Shown piece by piece: positions 1-8,537 of a stretch of DNA of 64,000 nucleotides. A program made the translations under genes and the position numbers. Under the pieces are notes generated by a model. It saw only the letters and a list, made by a program, of their open reading frames with translations, ran no database searches and was not told the DNA's origin. This DNA is from an uncultured bacterium (GTDB lineage: Bacteria; Actinomycetota; Coriobacteriia; Coriobacteriales; Coriobacteriaceae), in NCBI GenBank assembly GCA_905215065.1, contig CAJMOF010000006.1, forward strand, positions 69,526-133,525. The letters run 5' to 3'. Position 1 is the stretch's first letter; each line of letters begins with the position of its first letter.

Positions 1-3000
1 CGACGACCTTATACGTCACCGGATACAAATCCATGTTGGCTGTAACCGGTTTACCCTTGAAGTCGCTCCACGCCACAGCTTTGTCGCCATTAACCCACTG
101 CCACTCCAAGAACAACTCCTTCAAGCTGCTATCCGCTCGCTCGCCCAGGAATGCGACGATTGCGGAGTAGGCTTCGGGATCGTAGGCCACTTCCTTTGGC
201 TCCATGACGGGTTCACCCTTGTCGTCATAGACCGGGTTGCCGTTCTCGTCCATCTTGGGCACCTTAACTGTCTGAACAAAGCCGGCATTGCCATCCTGGC
301 CACGCAGAACACTCGTATCGTTCGGGTCTACCGTAGCGGTGTAGATGACGTTGCCTTCGGTGTCGTGATAGCGCACTTTAAGCGGCGTCTTCTTGTACAC
401 CGCAGTGTAGGTCACGCTCTCAAAGGGCTCGCTGCCCTCGAGGGGATACTTCTCATCGTCAGTCATCAGGGTGTACTGCCCGTCATTGACATAATCGCGC
501 GACCAGCCGACAAAGTCGTACTTGGTGCCGTCAGTGCCCTCAACCTCCTCGGCGGCCTTGACCTCAAGAGAAATCTGGTCGCCGGAGTCAGTGCGGCCGA
601 GGCTACGGACAAGATCGGGATTCGCAAGTTTAGAGTCAATGTTCGATTGAACGGTAACCAGGCTGGGACGGTAGACCGGGTACAGCTCCATGGGGGCCTT
701 GACCACGGTAGAAGCACTCACCATACGGATGCCCTCTGACCAAGCGACATAGCCCTTGCCAGGTGCCGGCTCGGCTTCCGTCCAGCCCACGAAGACGTTG
801 AACTTGCCTGTATCCGCATCGATAGTGCTGACGTCATAAGTAGGCTTCGGGATGCCGCCATTAAGGTTGCCGAGCATATCGTCTTGCTGAGCAACTTTGC
901 CGTCCACATCCGTGGCATTGAGGTGGTACACAACCGCCAACGGCGAATAGTACGCCACGAATGTATAGGCTCCGCCAGGTTCCACCGGATAAGAGCAAGT
1001 ACCATGCTCCACATCGTAGGGAAGCGTCTTGATCTCGCCGTTCGGAAGCTCGATCTCAACCTTCTGCAACTTATACAGCTCACCGCCTGCTTTATAAACC
1101 GGCGTCGTAACGTCAGGGGTCACCGTTGCCGTAGCAGGATTGGTGTCCGCGTTGATAACGGGAGCGATGTTGTAGCTAGGCACATTGACCTTGTCCGTAC
1201 CCTCAAAACCTGCGCGATGCAGGTTGGTGGTGTAGCTGACGTCGTACTTTGCGTAGACGGGATAGGCATCCTGCCACTGGGTGACCTTGGACTCGTCGGT
1301 CGCCAGATACGGCTCTGCCTTATCCGGATCACTCGTCACATAGGGGTCGCCGGCGACGTCGTAGATATAGTTCCAGACGGCAGAATCCTTCTGGACCTCG
1401 GCAGTCGAAATCCAGCCCAAGAACTTATAACCAGACACAGCCATCTCGTCATCGGTCGGAGAGGCTTCGAGTGTCAGATTGGGATTGACGTCACCCTCCT
1501 TTCCGTGCTCGGGCGTGTCGTCTACCGTCTGCTCGGTATGGATAAACGGATATTTATAGGTGTAGGTGCTATCGGAGCCCAGCAGCAACGGAGCCTCATA
1601 ACGTCGCGTGACGCTCTTAACCGAGGCATCGTCCTTGCCATAAAAGCTGACGCTTGTCGTCACCATGGCGCGCATGTAATACTCCGAATCGATGCCAATC
1701 TCGCTCTGAACGGGGTTGCCCACGCAGGTCCAGTATCCGCCTTGGCGCTCGAGGGTCCAGAAATTTAAATGGTATCGCTCGCTCGCCGGCCTAAAGTAAA
1801 ACTTCAGCGCTCCTGCGACCCACTCGTCATCCAGCGTGCCCGAACCCGGGAAATCCGTATCGGCAATGACATTTTTCCGGGTATCCGCACCTGTATCGTT
1901 TTTGACCGTATGCGAATACGCCTTCAAAGGCGCCACGATGAGTGTATCTGCCCCAAAGCGCCCCTCATTGCATTCGTCCTTATAGTTTTCCTTCAGTCCG
2001 TGATCGACGTGCTCGGGACCCCAGTGCACGATATTCTCTCGCACGTAGCTCCATCCGACCTGCTCGTTAAACGAGGTTTGGTACCCGTTCCACACAGAGC
2101 AGAGGAGTCTAGAATCCTTATAGGCGTCGTTCGTCATCGACTTGACGTAATAGTCCACACGGTACTCAAAGCGTGCGGTATAGGTATGCGGAACGGTCAG
2201 GTCCACGTTGCCGGGAAGCTTGTAGCTCGGATCGCGGCTCACGCGAACATCAACCGGGGATCCATCGGCAGCCTGCTTGTTTTCATACCAACCCAGGAAA
2301 CGATAGCCGTCGGGCAGCTGGCCCTCCTCGGATATAGCTTTACCGGATACGTCGAGCACCTGTACGGTATACGCGCTTGTGCCATCTTCTGCAGTCTCAA
2401 CCTTAACGTCAGTTTTGCCCACACCGTCGCGCCGAGTCTGATCGTCGGTTGCATCCTGCTCATTGCCCTCAAACACCGTCATGATGTTCGACACATAGTC
2501 GGTGTACACCGGATAAAAATCGGTAGGGCCAAGCACAGTGATCTCGGTGCCGGCAGGATAGAACGCACCGGCGTTTTTTAACTCGGCAAGCTCAGGCGAG
2601 GTGATGGCCGCGTAACCGCCATGCATCCCGGCCTCGCCACTCGGCTGCGTCGTCCAACCGATAAAGGTGGCGCTGGGAGACAGAGCGCCGCGGTCCGCAG
2701 GGGCAGCCGGCGTCAGGCTAACACCATAGCGGTACCAATCCGCCGACCTGTCGTGCGCAGCACCGCTCTGCCAATCGAGCGTTTTGCCCTTGACGTTATA
2801 GAACAGCACTTGCGCCTCGTACGAAGCGATGAACAGGTCGTTGCCCTTAAAACCGTCGGCCCCGTTCGCATTATCGGCGGTATAGGTCGACGTTTTCTCG
2901 TGCGTCTCGTTCTTCTGGACCTGCTTGCCGGCAGCCACAGCATCGGCATCGGTCTTGCCGTCAAACCAGCTGTTGTCTTGTCCAATTCGATTCACACGCA

Positions 3001-4696
3001 CATCGGGCTCACGGAACCAGCCCATGAAGCGATAACCGCCGTTGGCATCGGTCAAGCCCTTGGGCTTTGCGGAGGTATCCTGCCTAAACGTCACCGATGT
3101 ATCGCCCTGGGCCAAGCCCTGAGCCGTTCCCGCCAGCACGGCGCTCACGGCAAAGGCATACGGGTCCGAGGTCGCCTGATCAATACCAAGTTTGGTTGCC
3201 TCGATGGTCGCGGTACCCGCACCGGGAAAATCGATCGTCGCCTTAACGCTCTGGCCATGCACGGGAATCTTCAGCTTGTAATCCATCGCCCACTCATTGG
3301 TGTGCTGGCCACCCAGGGCATCGTCGTTGTCGGTCGAGCGCATGGTGCCGGCACAAAAATCGTAGTCGTGCTCCTCCCACAGCTCACGCGTGGTGTAGCG
3401 CTCGTCGTCCCATGGACCATAGCTGTCGCCCTTGGTGGTACCGTCGCCGCCAAAAGAGGGGATCTTTTTCTTAGCCGCGGTACCCTGGCTGCTGCCTTTT
3501 AGGCTCACGCTCGGCTTAAAGTAGCACTCGGTGACCGTGGCATCATCCTTGTTGGCACGCGCGGCAATACCGCCCAGGTTCACATCGTTTTGAATGATGG
3601 GGATCACGGCGATGGGATTGTACTGACGCGAGCTCAAGTCACCCGCAAAATGGCTTCGAACGAGCTCGTTGCCCTTTTCGGTTAGAATACGACCCGCCAA
3701 GCCACCCGTCCACGCACGCGTCACGGCGACGACGCCCACATATGACGCGGCATAGCTGTAGCACTGCGCCGTCGAGAAGCAGTCGATAATCTTGGCCTCG
3801 CCCGCCATGCAGCCCACAAAACCCGAGGCGTACACGTTGTTGCCGCCCAGGGCGCCAATGGCCACGTCGTACTTATTGGTGACGTCGGTCATGCCCTTCT
3901 CGGCAATCGAGCCGTCGTCCTTACGCGTCGGCGTCACGCGACAGTACTCGATAGTCGAGTTCTTAACGTAGCCGGCAAACGCCGCCATATACAGACCCTC
4001 ACCGCCGAGCGCCTGCACGCCCGAGGTCGTATTGTTGACGGCACGGCCGCCACGGACCTCGCAGTTGTAGAGGGTGCAGCCGTCGAGCTCGCCGGCGATG
4101 AGACCGCCCTCAAAGCCTGCGTTGGTAATGAGGTTGAGAGCATTGTTGGCGCAGGTCACGTGCAGCGTGCTCTCCATGACCATAACGTTTTCGAAGCGCG
4201 TTTTGACGGCCTTGCCCACGATAATGCCACCGCGGAAGTCCGCCCACACGTTGGCGTCCTTGACCAGGAAGTTTTTGATGGTGGCACCGTTGGTCTCGGC
4301 AAAAAATCCCGTATCGCGCTCGGGGTCAAAAGCGTCTTTATCGTAGCTCAGGCCCTCAACGGTGTGGTTTTGACCATCGAACACGCCCTTAAACGGATGC
4401 TCCTTGTTGCCAAACGACAGATGCTTAACGGTGTGCGAGACAATGGTCTTCATGTCGTCATCATTAAGCACGATATCGTTATCGAGATAAACGCGCCAGC
4501 CGGACGTATCGCGCTCACGCGAAAGCGCCACGTACACCAAAAAGTCGTTCGCGTTTTTGATGTGGTATTCGTTTGTGTTCTCGGGCACGTCCTCGGCATG
4601 CACCACCGTTGGCAGCGCCATAACGCAGCAAAGGGCAATCGCCGCGACGGCAACTAGCCTGCTAAGCACGCCCCGGTTCATGTTCTTGATCTTCAT
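1..4696 (-). CDS. Very large secreted surface protein with Glug-like and B-repeat (Flg_new/InlB-like) regions, 3' end outside window
   Basis: An open frame runs from an ATG at 4696 to the left edge without a stop, giving at least 1,565 residues. Residues 1 to about 34 form a signal peptide (basic start, hydrophobic core, cleavage near VVHA-ED). Residues about 40-450 carry glycine-rich segments such as GGLIAGELDGC and SGFVGCMAGEA that resemble Glug motifs. From about residue 550 onward, units built on F-x-GW and LYPVY-like strands recur (YRFMGWF, TFIGWTT, VFVGWTE, YDFVGWS), as in Listeria/Listeroides-type B repeats of adhesins. The RBS GGAGGCG lies in the end of the upstream gene, whose stop codon is three bases away, so the two are co-translated. 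No anchor is visible because the C-terminus is outside the window. A role in adhesion or matrix is inferred from domain type. Confidence 0.85.
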   Translation of the reverse strand, partial: MKIKNMNRGVLSRLVAVAAIALCCVMALPTVVHAEDVPENTNEYHIKNANDFLVYVALSRERDTSGWRVYLDNDIVLNDDDMKTIVSHTVKHLSFGNKEHPFKGVFDGQNHTVEGLSYDKDAFDPERDTGFFAETNGATIKNFLVKDANVWADFRGGIIVGKAVKTRFENVMVMESTLHVTCANNALNLITNAGFEGGLIAGELDGCTLYNCEVRGGRAVNNTTSGVQALGGEGLYMAAFAGYVKNSTIEYCRVTPTRKDDGSIAEKGMTDVTNKYDVAIGALGGNNVYASGFVGCMAGEAKIIDCFSTAQCYSYAASYVGVVAVTRAWTGGLAGRILTEKGNELVRSHFAGDLSSRQYNPIAVIPIIQNDVNLGGIAARANKDDATVTECYFKPSVSLKGSSQGTAAKKKIPSFGGDGTTKGDSYGPWDDERYTTRELWEEHDYDFCAGTMRSTDNDDALGGQHTNEWAMDYKLKIPVHGQSVKATIDFPGAGTATIEATKLGIDQATSDPYAFAVSAVLAGTAQGLAQGDTSVTFRQDTSAKPKGLTDANGGYRFMGWFREPDVRVNRIGQDNSWFDGKTDADAVAAGKQVQKNETHEKTSTYTADNANGADGFKGNDLFIASYEAQVLFYNVKGKTLDWQSGAAHDRSADWYRYGVSLTPAAPADRGALSPSATFIGWTTQPSGEAGMHGGYAAITSPELAELKNAGAFYPAGTEITVLGPTDFYPVYTDYVSNIMTVFEGNEQDATDDQTRRDGVGKTDVKVETAEDGTSAYTVQVLDVSGKAISEEGQLPDGYRFLGWYENKQAADGSPVDVRVSRDPSYKLPGNVDLTVPHTYTARFEYRVDYYVKSMTNDAYKDSRLLCSVWNGYQTSFNEQVGWSYVRENIVHWGPEHVDHGLKENYKDECNEGRFGADTLIVAPLKAYSHTVKNDTGADTRKNVIADTDFPGSGTLDDEWVAGALKFYFRPASERYHLNFWTLERQGGYWTCVGNPVQSEIGIDSEYYMRAMVTTSVSFYGKDDASVKSVTRRYEAPLLLGSDSTYTYKYPFIHTEQTVDDTPEHGKEGDVNPNLTLEASPTDDEMAVSGYKFLGWISTAEVQKDSAVWNYIYDVAGDPYVTSDPDKAEPYLATDESKVTQWQDAYPVYAKYDVSYTTNLHRAGFEGTDKVNVPSYNIAPVINADTNPATATVTPDVTTPVYKAGGELYKLQKVEIELPNGEIKTLPYDVEHGTCSYPVEPGGAYTFVAYYSPLAVVYHLNATDVDGKVAQQDDMLGNLNGGIPKPTYDVSTIDADTGKFNVFVGWTEAEPAPGKGYVAWSEGIRMVSASTVVKAPMELYPVYRPSLVTVQSNIDSKLANPDLVRSLGRTDSGDQISLEVKAAEEVEGTDGTKYDFVGWSRDYVNDGQYTLMTDDEKYPLEGSEPFESVTYTAVYKKTPLKVRYHDTEGNVIYTATVDPNDTSVLRGQDGNAGFVQTVKVPKMDENGNPVYDDKGEPVMEPKEVAYDPEAYSAIVAFLGERADSSLKELFLEWQWVNGDKAVAWSDFKGKPVTANMDLYPVTYKVV

Positions 4697-4699
4697 AGG

Positions 4700-5347
4700 C
4701 TAGTTCGCCTCCGGCCAGCCCGCGACGTCAAGCACGTCGAGGACGGTATCGCTTGCCTGCTGGTTTTTGGCCTGCACGGCCTGAACATCGATATCGAGCC
4801 TGAATGAGCCGCCGCGCGCGGCATCGTGGTAGTCGCCCACAAAGCGCAGCGAGTCCATGAGGCTTTCCGTCATGGCGCCGGGGTCGAGCGTGCCGCCACG
4901 CCCGGCCAATCCGCGGTAGTAGTACCACCCATCGCCGCCATCGATCCACGGGGACCCCTCGCCCGCGTTCACATGAAACGCAACGCTGCCCGAGGCATCC
5001 GCGCTCGAACCGTCGGGCGCCACCGACGTCATGCGCAGACGCGCGCGAACGTACTCAGGCTGCGTTCCAGCGTTCTCCACGCGCACAATGCGGCTGATAT
5101 CAGAGCCACTGGCCTTGGTGTCGGGATAGTCCCCGTGCTCGTTGGGCTCAAACGGAATCTCCTCGCCCTGTTCGTTGAGGGTGTATTCGCAGACTCGTAC
5201 CTTCACGCTGCCAAACGATAGAACGTTGTTCACCGGAACCATATCAACGGTAAAAGCCAGCGTGCCGCACAGGCACGCCAGGGCCAACAGCGCCATCGCG
5301 GCAAGCGCCAAGGTGCGTTTCTGATTGTCGGAAAGATTATTGAGCAT
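4700..5347 (-). CDS. TasA/CalY-like exported protein with SipW-type signal
   Basis: This 215-residue protein has a hydrophobic segment at about residues 12-32 and then a short linker into the mature domain (LAFTVDMVPVNNVLSFGSV). That layout is typical of camelysin/TasA-type proteins exported by an ER-type signal peptidase. The mature part holds a beta-rich pattern (ISRIVRVENAGTQPEYVRARLRM) seen in this group. It lies between a second TasA-like gene and the giant surface protein gene and downstream of a SipW-type peptidase, so it is probably a substrate of that peptidase and a minor or adaptor subunit of a fibre. The RBS is weak, and a hairpin with a T-run precedes it, so it is probably made at a lower level than its upstream neighbour. 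Confidence 0.75.
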   Translation of the reverse strand: MLNNLSDNQKRTLALAAMALLALACLCGTLAFTVDMVPVNNVLSFGSVKVRVCEYTLNEQGEEIPFEPNEHGDYPDTKASGSDISRIVRVENAGTQPEYVRARLRMTSVAPDGSSADASGSVAFHVNAGEGSPWIDGGDGWYYYRGLAGRGGTLDPGAMTESLMDSLRFVGDYHDAARGGSFRLDIDVQAVQAKNQQASDTVLDVLDVAGWPEAN

Positions 5348-5367
5348 TACGTTCGCCAGTCGTCGAT

Positions 5368-5424
5368 AAAAAGGGGGACCGAGATCCCAGCCCGAATATA
5401 GGGGTGGGGGCGGGCCGGGATCTC
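5368..5424 (-). terminator. Intra-operon hairpin with T-run (attenuating terminator)
   Basis: On the minus strand GAGATCCCGGCCCG pairs with CGGGCTGGGATCTC (plus positions 5411-5424 and 5381-5394) and is followed shortly by TTTTT (5368-5372). It sits between the two TasA-like genes, so it should reduce, not abolish, expression of the downstream genes. Confidence 0.65.
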
Positions 5425-5434
5425 AGTGGGGGGA

Positions 5435-6199
5435 TTAAGCCTGAGCCTGAGTCTTAGCCCATTCCTTGGCCTGCTTAAGGGCATTCTGCGCGTCAGCATT
5501 TTCACCCTGCTCGGTGCCATTCTGGCCCGCGCCAAAGATGTAGGCAAAGACCGTCATCGTGGGAGCCTGTTTCGGGTCAGTAGTAGTCTCGACAACATCG
5601 GTGTTGTTCATGGCAGAGGGAATCGTCACGGCAGTGAAAAGCTCATCGGTATAAACGTCCTGCTCTGCTTTGTTGGCTTCGAGCTTTGCAGGCAGGTTCT
5701 CTGCGGCAGAGTTCTTGGAGTACATAAACAGACCGCTCACGTACTGGTTGCCAGAGTTGTCAGATTGGTTGGTCTTGACTTGACCCTCAACGGGCTTCCA
5801 ATTCGTATTTTTGAGCGTAAAGTACGGGGTCTTTTCAAGGCTGGTGCCAGGCTTGACGATGGCATTCTTTACGTAAATGAATACGTATGCATCATCAGAG
5901 CCAGCCTTGATGCCGACATTGGGGTTCTTGGCCACAGTGGCGCCAGGAACCATCTTGGAGTTGGCAACCCACTGGGTCTCGAACAGGTAGGCCTTTTCAG
6001 TGTTCGGATTATCGGGGTCCGGTTTCTCGGGATCGGTCGGATCAGGCTTGTTTTCCGGGTGGCCAAAGCTACCCACCGTGAACACGTTGTCAATGTGCTC
6101 CTGCGCCGTCAGCCATGCATAGGTACCCACACCGGCGGCCATCACCAACAGCAGCAGGGCGGCAATGATGCCGTAGCGCTTTTTCTTCTTGTTTTCCAT
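5435..6199 (-). CDS. TasA/CalY-like major exported fibre protein candidate
   Basis: The ATG at 6199 is chosen over longer frames because AAAGGAAGAG precedes it and the product begins MENKKKKRYG, a normal basic start. The 254-residue protein has one hydrophobic stretch (about 10-25) followed by GTYAWLTAQEHIDNVFTVG; the Y-A-W-L-T and N-x-F-T-x-G pattern is characteristic of SipW-dependent TasA/CalY signal regions. A proline-rich linker (PDPTDPEKPDPDNPN) follows and then a beta-sandwich-like domain. It is the first gene after the signal peptidase and lies before an attenuating hairpin, so it is probably the most abundant product of the operon. Fibre formation is known for TasA of Bacillus and is only inferred here. 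Confidence 0.75.
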   Translation of the reverse strand: MENKKKKRYGIIAALLLLVMAAGVGTYAWLTAQEHIDNVFTVGSFGHPENKPDPTDPEKPDPDNPNTEKAYLFETQWVANSKMVPGATVAKNPNVGIKAGSDDAYVFIYVKNAIVKPGTSLEKTPYFTLKNTNWKPVEGQVKTNQSDNSGNQYVSGLFMYSKNSAAENLPAKLEANKAEQDVYTDELFTAVTIPSAMNNTDVVETTTDPKQAPTMTVFAYIFGAGQNGTEQGENADAQNALKQAKEWAKTQAQA

Positions 6200-6270
6200 C
6201 GTTCTCTTCCTTTCGAAAATCGACTTCCCCGGCAACGGCCCTTGCCGTTGCCGACACCTCTCCCCTGCCG

Positions 6271-6828
6271 CTATGAACGCCGCTCCCTCGCATGCGCGCG
6301 GGCATGCTTGCCCGCAGGCTCGTCGGGAACCACCCGATCGAGCACTATCGACGCCGCGACCAGCAGCGCCAGAACGGCCACCACAACAAGCAAACCGGGC
6401 ATCGTCGTGCAATATGCGTTAACGAAGCCCAGGTAAGGGACACAAAAAGAGACAGTGCCGATCACGCGTGAAAAAGGCGTCTGCTCGGCATCGTGCATGA
6501 TGGTTCCATCTGCATTTTTGTTTGCGATTCCCTGCGTGCCGATCGTCTGCGCGGCAGGGTCGATCTCGTACACCTGGTGCGTCACCACGGCGCCGTCCGA
6601 TCGGTAAAAGGTTGCATTGTCGCCCACGGTAATATCCGTTGGCTCAACCTGGCGGACAAACACCATGGAGCCAACGGGAAGATCGGGTTCCATAGAGCCC
6701 GAAAGCACAGCAAAGGGCATGTATCCAAATGCGCGAGGCACAAAAGAAACAACGGCAAGGGCTATGACAAGCGCGAACGCCAAGCTACTCAAAAGTGCAA
6801 TAAATCGTTTGAGTCTACGCGCAGCCAA
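6271..6828 (-). CDS. sipW: SipW-type (ER-type) signal peptidase I
   Basis: The 185-residue protein has an N-terminal membrane segment (about 9-30), the serine motif VLSGSMEPDLPVGS, and VTHQV with histidine at the place where bacterial-type enzymes carry lysine; the Ser-His arrangement marks the ER/SipW branch. A second membrane segment lies near residues 140-165, followed by a basic tail. It heads an operon with two TasA-like proteins and a giant surface protein, which matches the known job of SipW in processing TasA-type precursors. The only in-frame start near a Shine-Dalgarno is TTG at 6828; the AAGGGGG run is about 13 bases upstream. An ATG lies closer to that run but in another frame and gives only an eight-codon peptide. 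Confidence 0.85.
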   Translation of the reverse strand: MAARRLKRFIALLSSLAFALVIALAVVSFVPRAFGYMPFAVLSGSMEPDLPVGSMVFVRQVEPTDITVGDNATFYRSDGAVVTHQVYEIDPAAQTIGTQGIANKNADGTIMHDAEQTPFSRVIGTVSFCVPYLGFVNAYCTTMPGLLVVVAVLALLVAASIVLDRVVPDEPAGKHARAHARERRS

Positions 6829-7126
6829 AGTGATAATTCATCCCCCTTGAGGACCTATTCGACCCATCCAAAGGTCAGCAAGTTTCAACAGGAACCGCAA
6901 GGCGCTTGAAAAGTGAGTCCGAAATAAGCCAATTTGGAATCTTTTCGTAATAAAAACATAGCGATGTGCTACACATTTTTCAATGTTTTGTCGCTAAATG
7001 CTACCTATTTTGGCGTAAGTGGTCATTTATCACCAAATTAGTCTGTTTTATCCAATATCTGTGACTAACCCCCTACGCAACTTCCCCATAGAGGGATCAT
7101 TTTTTTGCGAAACTAAAATAATGGTA

Positions 7127-7136
7127 CCCCCCCCCC
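7127..7136. repeat. Ten-cytosine homopolymer in the region upstream of the sipW operon
   Basis: Ten consecutive C residues follow GGTA and precede ACATT in an A+T-rich stretch about 300 bases upstream of sipW. Tracts of this length are prone to slipped-strand change. The position fits a transcriptional phase-variation switch for the operon, but no promoter can be placed around it with certainty. Confidence 0.6.
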
Positions 7137-7262
7137 ACATTAAAACAAACTGCTGGAAGCGCCATTTATTTCCGACCCCTTTTACTAGAGTTTTATGACA
7201 ACCTCATGTAGTTCGCAGCCCATAACCCTCTGAAAACCGTGTCCCAGAATTCCCGTCCGGAG

Positions 7263-7494
7263 TGGGATGCGGCTTCCGCTTGTCGCCCCGTTGGGAAGCC
7301 GTATCCCGCTTCGATCACAAATTCCGGGTCGCACTTTCCGCCAAGACCCTCAACCGGAAACTACATCCCATTTCTCGACCGAATGCTGGGATGTAGTTTC
7401 CACAGAGCCCTTCACCGGGAAACCGCATCCCATTCCAAAGGCAAATTCCGGGACGCAGCTTCCGCAACTCCATCCATCCGGAAATCCCATCCCA
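7263..7494. repeat. Array of four 62-bp units, each an inverted pair of about 15-bp elements
   Basis: Elements of the type TGGGATGYRGYTTCC at 7263, 7325, 7387 and 7449 alternate with reverse copies GGAARCYRYATCCCA at 7293, 7356, 7417 and 7480. The period is 62 bases, and forward and reverse elements are about 31 bases apart. The alternate units are closer to each other (units 1 and 3 begin TGGGATG, units 2 and 4 begin CCGGGWC). Each unit could fold as a hairpin or bind a dimeric protein. It lies in the roughly 800-bp gap between the sipW operon and the flavodoxin gene, which otherwise holds A+T-rich sequence, the C10 tract and no convincing gene. Confidence 0.8.
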
Positions 7495-7568
7495 CTCCGC
7501 ACACATCCGGGCATAGAGCAATCAGCTTATTAGGCCTTCCATCAATAAAGGGGCGCCCTCGTGTCACG

Positions 7569-7596
7569 AAAAAAGCCTCGAGAACTTCGAGGCTTT
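7569..7596 (-). terminator. Rho-independent terminator of the flavodoxin gene
   Basis: AAAGCCTCGA (7572-7581) pairs with TCGAGGCTTT (7587-7596) around a five-base loop. On the minus strand the stem runs into TTTTTTC. It ends transcription of the flavodoxin gene 40 bases away. Confidence 0.85.
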
Positions 7597-7638
7597 CACA
7601 TTTGTATTGTTTTGCACGAAGGACCGCGAACGGCGAAG

Positions 7639-8190
7639 CTACTCTCCCAGCACGGCCTTCTTGGCGGCTGCAGCCATGTTGTCCAGGTCTTCCTTGGTGG
7701 GATGGTCCTTCGCGGCAACCCAGTTGTCGAGCAGCATCTTAAATCGGGCGTTTTCGGGATCTTGCTCGAGCATGGCCTCGTAGCGCTGCTTGACCGCGGG
7801 GCCCATCTTGCCCTGGCACATCGCCCAGCCCGCAAGCTCGGCATCCCCAGCCAAATTGGAAGTTACGCGGTCGATAATCTGCTGGTAATAGCTCTGGTCG
7901 GCCCCAAAGCCGCAGGTGCCAAACAGAAAGACGCGCTTGCCGTGCAAGGCGGAGAGAAACGCCGCGACCGAAGGCGTGCACGCGCCCTTGTCGCACCAAA
8001 AACCGACGAGCACTGTGTCGGCCGTGCAGGCGCCCTGCGCCTCGAGCGCAACCTGATCTGCATCCGCATCGTCGCTCAACGCCGCGGCATGGACAAACTC
8101 AACACCCGCAGCCTGCAGAGCGCGCTTGATCGCGCCCGAAACCATCCTGGTATTACCGCTCTTGCTGTTAACCACCAAAGAGCACGTCAT
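7639..8190 (-). CDS. Flavodoxin-family protein
   Basis: The 183-residue product starts with a beta strand and the FMN phosphate loop NSKSGNTRMV near residue 8-17, as in flavodoxins (S/T-x-T/S-G-N-T). Later GFWCDKGACTPSVAAFL and VFLFGTCGFGAD are the usual second and third FMN-contact loops of the Flavodoxin_3 type. A helical C-terminal extension follows (about residues 135-183). The start at 8190 is preferred over the GTG at 8196 because GAGG lies ten bases before it. It is a single-gene unit with its own terminator. The electron partner cannot be told from context. Confidence 0.85.
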   Translation of the reverse strand: MTCSLVVNSKSGNTRMVSGAIKRALQAAGVEFVHAAALSDDADADQVALEAQGACTADTVLVGFWCDKGACTPSVAAFLSALHGKRVFLFGTCGFGADQSYYQQIIDRVTSNLAGDAELAGWAMCQGKMGPAVKQRYEAMLEQDPENARFKMLLDNWVAAKDHPTKEDLDNMAAAAKKAVLGE

Positions 8191-8362
8191 AGTCACGTTG
8201 CCTCGTTTCCCCCAAAACTAAAGCCACTAATGCAATTTATTAGATGAATATCTTAGTACTAACGTGACAGATGTAAACCACCGTCTGTCGATTGGCGACG
8301 CAGACGACATCTTTGGACAGATTTCGAACAGTATGTACTTCGGATTGAAACCGCCACAGAAC

Positions 8363-8484
8363 GTTTCACGAATGGCCGAAAAACTGTTTCACAAAACGCC
8401 GTCAAATTGTTTCACATAATATCGTCAATTTGTTTCACGGAATACCATCAAATTGTGTCATGGTTTTTCATCAAAATGTTTTAC
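8363..8484. repeat. Six GTTTCAC motifs at an exact 23-base period, upstream of the DUF4143 ATPase gene
   Basis: GTTTCAC begins at 8363, 8386, 8409 and 8432; variants GTGTCAT and GTTTTAC begin at 8455 and 8478. All steps are exactly 23 bases. The bases between show a weaker consensus (AATA-x-CGTCAAATT). The array ends about 55 bases before the ATPase start, close to a plausible -10 (TATAAA near 8500). It could be a multi-site operator or a slippage-prone element. Confidence 0.8.
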
Positions 8485-8537
8485 GCGCTGGTAAGATGCT
8501 ATAAAACAAAATGTTTCTTTGAATGGCGGGAAGTACG

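Noticed and set aside
884..3502. Three long plus-strand open frames in a row
   Set aside because: They mirror the giant minus-strand surface protein, whose frame is open throughout and shows repeat motifs and a signal peptide.
7263..7494. CRISPR array
   Set aside because: The elements are only about 15 bases, alternate in direction and have conserved, not unique, spacers. No cas gene is present.
7239..7742. A 167-codon plus-strand open frame over the 62-bp array
   Set aside because: It has no RBS, reads through the inverted-repeat array and the flavodoxin terminator, and the repeats are not in a common reading frame as expected for a repeat protein.
8363..8484. CRISPR array or phage attachment site
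   Set aside because: The repeat core is seven bases with a 16-base interval, and no integrase is near.
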